A stretch of 11,745 nucleotides of DNA from Bacillota bacterium (GTDB taxonomy: Bacteria > Bacillota > Dethiobacteria > Dethiobacterales > Dethiobacteraceae), in assembly GCA_018725345.1 (NCBI GenBank), contig QLUI01000027.1, forward strand, positions 1 through 11,745. Reading direction: 5' to 3'. Below the pieces are notes generated by a model that was given only the letters and a program-made list of their open reading frames with translations, ran no database searches and was not told the DNA's origin. This document shows positions 1-5,000 of this stretch, piece by piece. The position numbers were made by a program, and so were the translations under genes. The stretch's first letter is position 1, and each line of letters starts with the position of its first letter.

Positions 1-261
1 GTCACTCGTTTTCAAGTCAATGAGATAAAAGTCTCTGCTCCGGAACTTCGCCTGGCGCTAGGCAGTACAGTGATGCGCTCTACTTTTATTAACGGCGTGA
101 AGATTGAGGGCAACAATTTGGTGATCTCAGGCACCGGTTATGGGCATGGTGTGGGTATGTGTCAGTGGGGCGCCCAGGGGCTTGCAGAGAAAGGCCGTAG
201 CGCCGCAGAAATCGTTAAATATTATTACAGGAATGTCGAGTTAACCAAAATGTGGGACTAG
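1..261 (+). CDS. SpoIID/LytB-domain protein, 3' end only
   Basis: The frame is open from the first base and ends at TAG 259-261, so only about the last 86 residues are present and the start lies outside the window. The stretch GTGYGHGVGMCQWGAQGLAE is the conserved C-terminal signature of the SpoIID/LytB family (usually GHGVGMSQWGA), followed by the typical helix ending in KYYYRNVEL. Family members are lytic transglycosylases; SpoIID itself degrades peptidoglycan in the septum during engulfment of the forespore. Because it sits just upstream of yabP, a sporulation role is likely. It may be a paralogue rather than the main SpoIID, since the catalytic N-terminal part is not visible. A strong hairpin terminator follows, so it is probably the end of a separate transcript. 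Confidence 0.9.
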   Translation, partial: VTRFQVNEIKVSAPELRLALGSTVMRSTFINGVKIEGNNLVISGTGYGHGVGMCQWGAQGLAEKGRSAAEIVKYYYRNVELTKMWD

Positions 262-273
262 TAAGTCCTAATT

Positions 274-313
274 AATAACGCAGTAGCGCAGCAGGGCGCT
301 GCCGCGTTATTTT
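274..313 (+). terminator. Rho-independent terminator after the SpoIID-family gene
   Basis: AATAACGC (274-281) pairs perfectly with GCGTTATT (304-311). An inner GC-rich stem is AGCGC (285-289) with GCGCT (296-300). The run TTTT (310-313) overlaps and follows the outer stem. It lies 12 bases after the stop codon and well before yabP. Confidence 0.75.
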
Positions 314-386
314 GGTCTAAAATTTTTGTTAAATTCATAGTTATGGAATAGAGACTGCTGAGTGCTCAAAGAAGGAGGAAAGTAAG

Positions 387-677
387 TTGGAGCAAAACTA
401 TCAGAAAAACTCAAGCCAGCATAGGCTAATTATCCAAAACAGGGAGAGCATGGATGTAACAGGAGTATTGCATGTGGACAGCTTTGATGATGAAGAAGTG
501 ATTTTAGAGACAGAACAAGGGATTTTAGCTATCCGGGGTGAGGAGCTACATATCAGGCAGTTAAACTTAGAAAAAGGAGAACTGGCTATTGAAGGCCTGA
601 TTCTGGAGTTAACCTACTCGGACGACAAGCGCTTCCGTGACCGCGGCAAAGGCCTTTTTGAGCGGCTTTTTAAGTAA
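387..677 (+). CDS. yabP: Sporulation protein YabP (YabP/YqfC family)
   Basis: A 96-residue protein of the YabP/YqfC family, found only in spore formers and linked to spore coat/cortex assembly. The family pattern is visible: HRLIIQNRE near residue 13, then V-TGVLHVDSFDDEEVIL, an ILAIRGEELHIRQLNLEKGE core and an IEGLILELTYSD end. There is no signal peptide or membrane helix. The start is TTG 387, placed 6 bases after a strong Shine-Dalgarno GAAGGAGGAA (371-380). In the related B. subtilis locus yabP is made in the mother cell; no confident promoter can be read here in 314-370. yabQ begins 15 bases after the stop, which suggests one operon with yabQ and divIC. Confidence 0.93.
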   Translation: MEQNYQKNSSQHRLIIQNRESMDVTGVLHVDSFDDEEVILETEQGILAIRGEELHIRQLNLEKGELAIEGLILELTYSDDKRFRDRGKGLFERLFK

Positions 678-692
678 ACGGGGGGGTAGCAG

Positions 693-1124
693 GTGCAGGA
701 TAGCTTTGTTTACGGCCAGTTACAAACTTTTGCATTGACTGTTGGCTTAGGCTTTCTAATTGGTTTAATTTACGATTTTATGATGACAGGTAAAAAACTT
801 GTTAGGCTTTCCCGAGGTGTTCATTTCATTATTGATCTCCTATTTTGCCTGACAATGACACTATTGGTTTTCATTGCCCTCTTAGCCAATAACTGGGGCG
901 AAATCCGAGCTTATGTTTTTATCGGGCTTGGCGGCGGAATCCTGATTTACATGTTCTTTTTTAGCAGGCCTGTATCAAGACTACTGTCAAAATCTTTTTC
1001 ATTGCTAATCAGCTTCGTCTGGTGCTTTATTCGTCCCTGCCTGTTAATGTTCAGAAAAATTAGCCGCCTTATAAGTGAAAATATAAAAAAAGCAGGTAAT
1101 TTTGTCAGGGAAAAGAAGGAATAG
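693..1124 (+). CDS. yabQ: Spore cortex biosynthesis membrane protein YabQ
   Basis: A 143-residue integral membrane protein of the YabQ family. YabQ is required for spore cortex formation in B. subtilis and sits in membranes around the forespore. Recognisable are the N-terminal helix QTFALTVGLGFLIGLIYDF (about residues 9-27), a second helix around 45-65 (FIIDLLFCLTMTLLVFIALL), a third around 75-90 (FIGLGGGILIYMFFF), and a further hydrophobic stretch near 100-120, followed by a basic tail. The length is ordinary for the family. The GTG 693 start is preceded by a G-rich ribosome site (681-687). It is packed directly behind yabP, matching the conserved yabP-yabQ-divIC order. Confidence 0.92.
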   Translation: MQDSFVYGQLQTFALTVGLGFLIGLIYDFMMTGKKLVRLSRGVHFIIDLLFCLTMTLLVFIALLANNWGEIRAYVFIGLGGGILIYMFFFSRPVSRLLSKSFSLLISFVWCFIRPCLLMFRKISRLISENIKKAGNFVREKKE

Positions 1125-1172
1125 GCTGTGCCGGGCGCGAATGAAATTTAGGAGACTAGTGATAAAAGGGGC

Positions 1173-1511
1173 ATGTGGATGGAAGCGAAACCGGTTCGAC
1201 AAAATAAGAAACTTGTTTATTTGCCAGGGGCGAGGCGGTGTTTAACCGCTGGAAATAAGCTGTCTAAATTATTAATTATCCTCTTAATACTGTATTTCGT
1301 CTGCTTATTTGCTATGCAATCTATTCGATTTCTTCAAATGCGTCATACATTGTCTTCAATTGAAGAGGAAATTCAGGCGGTGCGCCTGCAAAACGAGGGA
1401 ATGCTTAGAGAAATTGAACAGCTTCACTCACCGGCTTATTTGGAAAAAATGGCCCGCGAGGAGCTTGGTATGGTTCGCTCTGGGGAGTTGTTGTTTCTTT
1501 TCCGCGAATAG
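1173..1511 (+). CDS. divIC: Septum formation initiator, DivIC/FtsB family
   Basis: A small bitopic division protein. It has a basic cytoplasmic N-terminus (residues 1-33), one membrane helix (about 34-51, LLIILLILYFVCLFAMQS), an extracytoplasmic coiled coil (about 55-88, SIEEEIQAVRLQNEGMLREI) and the family end motif YLEKMAREELGMVRSGE. DivIC/FtsB proteins bridge FtsL and DivIB/FtsQ in the divisome and help activate septal cell-wall synthesis. Position between yabQ and the S1-domain gene matches divIC in spore formers. The longest frame starts at ATG 1173, but the AAAAGGGG ribosome site (1164-1171) is better spaced for ATG 1179, two codons later, so the N-terminus is uncertain by two residues. 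Confidence 0.92.
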   Translation: MWMEAKPVRQNKKLVYLPGARRCLTAGNKLSKLLIILLILYFVCLFAMQSIRFLQMRHTLSSIEEEIQAVRLQNEGMLREIEQLHSPAYLEKMAREELGMVRSGELLFLFRE

Positions 1512-1542
1512 GACAACCTAGAATAGTTAGTTGCTATCTTTC

Positions 1543-1570
1543 TTGACAAACTGCTGAAACAGAATATAAT
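1543..1570 (+). promoter_or_regulatory. Consensus sigma-A promoter in front of yabR
   Basis: TTGACA (1543-1548) and TATAAT (1565-1570) are both perfect matches to the housekeeping consensus, separated by 16 bases. Transcription would begin near 1577, giving a leader of roughly 30 bases before the ATG at 1608. This uncouples the S1-domain gene from the sporulation genes upstream. Confidence 0.85.
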
Positions 1571-1607
1571 TATGGTAGATAGTAAAACAAGGGGGAATTG
1601 TGTTCGT

Positions 1608-2000
1608 ATGTCTTTAGTCGTGGGTGCCATTGTAGAGGGTGTTGTGACAGGCATTACTAATTTCGGAGCTTTTGTTCAGCTGGCGAATGGAGAGACCGGC
1701 CTGGTGCACATTTCCGAGGTGGCTGATTCTTATGTGAAAGATATCAATGAGTATTTGCAGAAAAAGGATAAAGTCAAGGTAAAAATCCTTTCTGTGGATG
1801 GCAGCGGTAAAATTGGCCTCTCTATTAAGCAGACGACCAGCAGTGGGGGACGTGGTTCTCACAGTAAAGTGTCTCGATTGTCTTTTGAGGATAAAATTAA
1901 TAAGTTTTTAAAAGACAGTGATGAGCGGTTGCTTGACCTGAAACGCAACACCGAATCTAAAAGGGGAGGCAAAGGGTCCTCATTCCGTGCCAATATCTAA
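1608..2000 (+). CDS. yabR: S1-domain RNA-binding protein, YabR-like
   Basis: A 130-residue protein with one N-terminal S1 RNA-binding domain (about residues 3-72): VGAIVEGVVTGITNFGAFVQ, then TGLVHISEVADSYVKDI and VKVKILSVDGSGKIGLSIK. The C-terminal tail FEDKINKFLKDSDERLLDLK followed by NTESKRGGKG is typical of YabR-type proteins; the basic end probably also contacts RNA. The exact role of YabR is not settled; the family is thought to act with ribosomes or mRNA. The frame is open from ATG 1572, but that codon lies next to the -10 box, upstream of the expected transcript start. ATG 1608 gives the family-typical MSLVVGAIVEG start, with GGGGG (1591-1595) as a somewhat distant ribosome site. It has its own strong promoter. 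Confidence 0.92.
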   Translation: MSLVVGAIVEGVVTGITNFGAFVQLANGETGLVHISEVADSYVKDINEYLQKKDKVKVKILSVDGSGKIGLSIKQTTSSGGRGSHSKVSRLSFEDKINKFLKDSDERLLDLKRNTESKRGGKGSSFRANI

Positions 2001-2132
2001 TGATTGGTTAAGTGTCTTCATTTTTCACTGTTTTTGGAGTAGCAGCTGTGGTTGATATGTTTTTAGCAATAAGCGGAGAATCATCGTTGCTCGTTTCCGA
2101 GGGAGATATTTTGCTTGGCAGCCTTTATCACC

Positions 2133-2573
2133 TCAGCGAAGAAGCATAAGCTTGGCGCCTAGCGCCAGCAATGCCAGTCCTGCTACCTTAGGCCAAGTAA
2201 AAGGAATTTTCTCAAGTCCGAAAAAGCCGAAGTGGTCAATTAATAATGCTGTCCCTACTTGCCCGACAATAATGGCTGTGGTAGCTGTGGCTACGCCCAA
2301 TTGGGAAATGCTAGCTACCACTGAGTAGAGGATAATTACGCCAATAGAACCTCCCAGATAAAGATACCAAGGGACATCTTGGTATCTGCTCAAATCTCCC
2401 TTTCCCAGACGTAGAAGGAAGAGCGGAATTAGTACTGTAGCTAGTCCCATCAGCTGAACGATAAATGTAGACTCTAACAAGCCGATAATTTTACCTAGAC
2501 CTGTATTTAGAGAGCCTTGTATAGCCATAAAAACACCGGCAATAAATGCAGGTAAAAGTGCAAACAGGGACAA
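2133..2573 (-). CDS. Small membrane transporter, YdcZ (DUF606) family of the DMT superfamily
   Basis: The only gene on the minus strand. It encodes about 146 residues with four to five membrane helices: LFALLPAFIAGVFMAIQGSL at the N-terminus, then FIVQLMGLATVLIPLFLL, YLYLGGSIGVIILYSVVA, TATTAIIVGQVGTALLI and a last helix ending LALLALGAKLML. The N-terminal GxxMAxQGxLNxxLG-like pattern and GQxGTALLIDHFG are typical of YdcZ proteins, a half-size branch of the drug/metabolite transporters; substrates are mostly unknown. The frame is open back to 2771, but that would add a non-homologous stretch running through the hairpin at 2621-2663. TTG at 2573-2571 is preceded by AAAGGA at a good distance and gives the right family start. 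The gene interrupts the usual yabR-spoIIE order and points against all its neighbours, which suggests insertion. Confidence 0.85.
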   Translation of the reverse strand: MSLFALLPAFIAGVFMAIQGSLNTGLGKIIGLLESTFIVQLMGLATVLIPLFLLRLGKGDLSRYQDVPWYLYLGGSIGVIILYSVVASISQLGVATATTAIIVGQVGTALLIDHFGFFGLEKIPFTWPKVAGLALLALGAKLMLLR

Positions 2574-2620
2574 TGTGCTACATCCTTTCTTAAACGAGTC
2601 ATTTTTATTCTGTGCTAAGT

Positions 2621-2668
2621 GAGGCTGTCTATGCGGAAAAGATTTTTCTGCATAGACAGCCTCTTTTT
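2621..2668 (+). terminator. Long hairpin with T-run: terminator or leader attenuator
   Basis: GAGGCTGTCTATGC (2621-2634) pairs over 14 bases without mismatch with GCATAGACAGCCTC (2650-2663). The stem can extend inward by GGAAAA (2635-2640) with TTTTCT (2644-2649), including one G-U pair, and TTTTT (2664-2668) follows. In the + direction it is a complete intrinsic terminator. It sits between the divergent YdcZ gene and the GTPase/SpoIIE gene, so it either ends read-through from yabR or lies in the leader of the downstream gene. Confidence 0.7.
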
Positions 2669-2730
2669 CTGCATATCTATCTGAGGAGGCAAGATGGACG
2701 CTTGTTCGGGTAGAGAGGCGGGGGGTTTCA

Positions 2731-3675
2731 TTGAAAGCAGTTGTGCTGGTGGGGAATCCTAATGTGGGCAAAAGTGTTTTGTTCTATCAGTTGACCGGAA
2801 ACTATGCGACAGTTTCAAATTATCCGGGAACTACAGTGGAAGTATCCCAGGGCCTAGCCAGCATGGAGGGCAAACAGGTTAGAGTATGTGATAGCCCAGG
2901 CATTTACAGCTTATTGCCACTAACCGAAGAGGAGGCTATTACAAAAAAGCTGTTGTTTGAGAAAAGGCCGGCTGTAGTAGTCCATGTGGTAGATGCCAAA
3001 AATTTGCCACGCATGCTGCCGCTGACATTGGAACTGCAAGCTTGCGGCTTTCAAATCATCCTAGTGTTGAATATGCTAGATGAAGCAAAAAGGTTGGGCG
3101 TGCGAATTAAGCGTGGGGAATTGGCCTCGAGGCTTGGCATTCCGGTGGTGGAAGCAACATTTGTGCATGGGTGGGGTGTCGATGTTCTCAGGCGGCAAAT
3201 CGCAGAGCAATTAAATAGTATTTTAACAGTTCGTCCTCTCTGTTTGTCAGCCACAATGCCAGAGCAGGAGCAACGGGAATTCATAGCTTTTGCTCTGGAG
3301 CGCCGACGGGCGGCAGAAAAAATTCTGGAGGGGATTTACAGCTGCGGTGATTTGAGGCGGGAAGCTTGGCTAGACAGGCTCACACTGCATCCTGTGGTGG
3401 GTTTGTTGTTTAGCATGGTTGTTGTCTTTGCCGGTTTTTTTGCCGGTCTTTTTCGCTCCTATGGCAGGCTTGCGAGTGCAGGCGGCTTTTTTCTTGCAAC
3501 CGTTGCTATCTCTCTCTATGTTGGCGGCCGGGAATCAGTCGCCTTTGAAAGCGCTGTCTCTGCTGCAGCCGTTTCCCTTTTTCTCTTTGCGCCTCTTCTT
3601 CCCCTGAGGACTCAGATGCTGGATTCATTTTTGCCGCAGGGTGCTGAAGATGAGGCAAAAAAATCCGAGAGCTGA
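2731..3675 (+). CDS. FeoB-type GTPase domain joined in frame to the end of the SpoIIE membrane region
   Basis: The first 240 residues are a FeoB-like G module. G1 is GNPNVGKS (8-15), the switch threonine region is YPGTTVEV (31-38), G3 is DSPGIYSL (54-61) and G4 is NMLDE (114-118). A helical domain follows (about 178-212), then LDRLTLHPVVGLLFSMVVVF (214-233), the FeoB junction and first membrane helix. Iron transporter FeoB needs about 400 further residues of membrane core; none are here. From about residue 246 the sequence instead resembles the final SpoIIE membrane segments (GGFFLATVAISLYVG, then VSLFLFAPLLPLRTQMLDSF). The frame stops at TGA 3673-3675, just after an A-run; SpoIIE continues in the -1 frame. 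TTG 2731 (ribosome site GGGGGG 2720-2725) gives the usual FeoB start MKAVVLVGNPN. Alternatively it is a decayed feoB fused by deletion. The GTPase call is firm; the SpoIIE assignment of residues 246-311 rests on remembered family patterns. Confidence 0.8.
   Translation: MKAVVLVGNPNVGKSVLFYQLTGNYATVSNYPGTTVEVSQGLASMEGKQVRVCDSPGIYSLLPLTEEEAITKKLLFEKRPAVVVHVVDAKNLPRMLPLTLELQACGFQIILVLNMLDEAKRLGVRIKRGELASRLGIPVVEATFVHGWGVDVLRRQIAEQLNSILTVRPLCLSATMPEQEQREFIAFALERRRAAEKILEGIYSCGDLRREAWLDRLTLHPVVGLLFSMVVVFAGFFAGLFRSYGRLASAGGFFLATVAISLYVGGRESVAFESAVSAAAVSLFLFAPLLPLRTQMLDSFLPQGAEDEAKKSES
3657..3663 (+). other. A7 run: probable -1 frameshift or slippage point joining GTPase and SpoIIE parts
   Basis: The upstream frame reads GCA AAA AAA TCC and stops four codons later. 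The seven A's form an A-AAA-AAA heptamer in the exact phase of classical -1 slippery sites. Slipping back one base, or one extra A, gives GCA AAA AAA ATC CGA GAG CTG and continues as KKIRELTANRIKDDALVFRE, which is SpoIIE-like from the first residue. No conventional start with a good ribosome site exists for the downstream frame alone. Confidence 0.65.
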
Positions 3676-4829
3676 CTGCAAATCGCATTAAAGACGATGC
3701 TCTTGTTTTTAGGGAATTGTCAGCAGCCTTTCAGCAGACAGCAACAGCAGAAAAGGAAAATCCTTTGCCGCTGGCAGCGCTGGTGGATGCGGTCGTGGAA
3801 AAGGTGTGCAAATACTGCACTTCCCGCAAGCGTTGTTGGGAAAAAGATTTGCAGCGTACCTATAATGCCCTGCTTTGCGTTCTGGCTGAATTAGAAAGCG
3901 GAGACAACGTCAAAGAAGCGAGAAGCTCGGAATTCTTTCAAAAGATTTGTAAAAAAAGAGCGGAATTTCTCCAAACCGTAAGCCTGTTTTATAAGATGGA
4001 AGCTTACCAGCATAGCTGCAATAAACAGATGGAAGGCGGGCGGACACTGGTAACTATGCAACTGGCAGGCTTGTCGCAAATCATGTTTGCTCTGTCGAAA
4101 GAGGTACGGGAGGGAGTTCTTGATGCGCAAAAACGACTTAAGAATCAGTACTTTCATCTGGAAATCGGCGTAGCTCAGGCTTCCAAGGGAAATGCTGATA
4201 TTTGCGGAGACTATTATAGCTACTTGGAACTGCGCGATGGGAAACAAGCGTTTATTTTGAGCGACGGCATGGGGAATGGCAGCATGGCTCAACAGGAAAG
4301 TCGTTCCGCCGTTCAGTTGGTGGAACGACTGCTGCTAGCCGGTTTCCGCAAAGATGCGGTGGTGCGCACCGTTAATACCATTTTGCAGCTTCGTTCTCAA
4401 GTAGAGAGTTTTGCCACTCTCGATCTTTTGGTGGTAGATGCAGAAAATGGGGAGGCTGAATTTTTGAAAATAGGAGCTGCCCCCAGCTATCTGCGTCTGC
4501 AGAACAGGGTGAGGGAAATTAAATGCCCTTCTGTGCCACTGGGTATTCTTGATGATGTAGAGTTAATGCCGGTGCTTGTCCAATTGGAAAATGATGTGCT
4601 GATTGTGATGGTGACAGACGGAATCCATGAAGCTTTGCCTTCACAGCCAGACTGGTTGAAAGAATATTTGGCAGGCCATGTCTCAACTCATCCTCAGGTG
4701 CTGGCAGATGAAATCATTCATCAAGCAAGGCATCTCTCCGGCCATGCTGAGCTAAGGGATGATATCTCCGTGCTAGTATGTCGCGCTAAACGCCTAAAGC
4801 ATAAAATTCGTGATTTCGTTTCAAACTAG
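3663..4829 (+). CDS. spoIIE: SpoIIE regulatory and PP2C phosphatase region, -1 frame continuation
   Basis: SpoIIE dephosphorylates the anti-anti-sigma factor SpoIIAA to release sigma-F in the forespore and also acts at the polar septum. Here the segment after the membrane region is intact: IRELTANRIKDDALVFRELS at the start, the cysteine motif VCKYCTSRKRCW, the linker QLAGLSQIMFALSKEV, then the PP2C domain. Metal-binding motifs are all present: GDYYS, SDGMGNG, a TLDLLVVD strand, MVTDGI and RDDIS. In the joined protein the key aspartates fall near residues 494, 512, 630 and 677-678 of about 699; B. subtilis SpoIIE has 827 residues and ten membrane helices. The first conventional start in this frame is TTG 3717, which has no proper ribosome site and would remove conserved residues, so translation most likely comes from the upstream frame. 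Preserved catalytic motifs argue against an old pseudogene. Confidence 0.88.
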   Translation: MRELTANRIKDDALVFRELSAAFQQTATAEKENPLPLAALVDAVVEKVCKYCTSRKRCWEKDLQRTYNALLCVLAELESGDNVKEARSSEFFQKICKKRAEFLQTVSLFYKMEAYQHSCNKQMEGGRTLVTMQLAGLSQIMFALSKEVREGVLDAQKRLKNQYFHLEIGVAQASKGNADICGDYYSYLELRDGKQAFILSDGMGNGSMAQQESRSAVQLVERLLLAGFRKDAVVRTVNTILQLRSQVESFATLDLLVVDAENGEAEFLKIGAAPSYLRLQNRVREIKCPSVPLGILDDVELMPVLVQLENDVLIVMVTDGIHEALPSQPDWLKEYLAGHVSTHPQVLADEIIHQARHLSGHAELRDDISVLVCRAKRLKHKIRDFVSN

Positions 4830-4836
4830 TCAGAAC

Positions 4837-4864
4837 AGCCTCCCTTTACGGAGTGCTTTTTTTT
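4837..4864 (+). terminator. Intrinsic terminator after spoIIE
   Basis: CTCC (4840-4843) pairs with GGAG (4850-4853) around loop CTTTAC; AGC (4837-4839) pairs with GCT (4855-4857) across a one-base bulge. Eight T's (4857-4864) overlap the end of the stem and follow it. The stem is short but the T-run is strong, and it lies a few bases after the spoIIE stop. Confidence 0.6.
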
Positions 4865-4918
4865 GCATAAGAATTCATCTCGTTCAGGGAAGCTACGATC
4901 CTATGCAAGGGGGTTGTT

Positions 4919-4938
4919 AAGGGGGAGTTCCCTTTTTT
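4919..4938 (+). terminator. Weak hairpin with T6 in the tilS leader
   Basis: AAGGG (4919-4923) can pair with CCCTT (4930-4934), followed by T's to 4938. The stem has only five pairs. It may be a second weak terminator or part of a tilS leader structure; upstream, TTGCATA (4863-4869) and TATGCAA (4902-4908) form a separate 7-bp inverted repeat. Confidence 0.3.
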
Positions 4939-5000
4939 CTTGTGCTGGCAGGAATTTTTGGCCGAAACAAGAAGAAGAATAAACATGAACGGGAGGAATT

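Noticed and set aside
315..350. Possible sigma-E-type promoter before yabP (CATAG near 336)
   Set aside because: Only the -10-like part is suggestive and no convincing -35 element is at the right distance.
2621..2663. Mobile element or MITE defined by the GAGGCTGTCT inverted repeat
   Set aside because: The arms are adjacent with almost no content between them and there is no transposase or target-site duplication; a terminator or attenuator explains it better.
2651..2680. Possible sigma-A promoter (TAGACA 2653-2658, TATCTA 2674-2679) for the GTPase gene
   Set aside because: The spacer is only 15 bases, the -10 is poor and the -35 lies inside the hairpin arm; not strong enough to list.
2574..2771. 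N-terminal extension of the minus-strand YdcZ protein
   Set aside because: It would translate through the long hairpin and the start of the GTPase gene, lacks family similarity, and the TTG at 2573 has a well-placed ribosome site.
3419..3607. Hydrophobic ORF in the +2 frame over the GTPase/SpoIIE junction
   Set aside because: It has no ribosome site and is a shadow of the hydrophobic membrane segments in the main frame, which alone match SpoIIE-like sequence.
4830..5000. tRNA gene in the spoIIE-tilS interval (tRNA genes occur near this locus in Bacillus)
   Set aside because: No cloverleaf, TTCGA-type T-loop or CCA end could be found in the gap.
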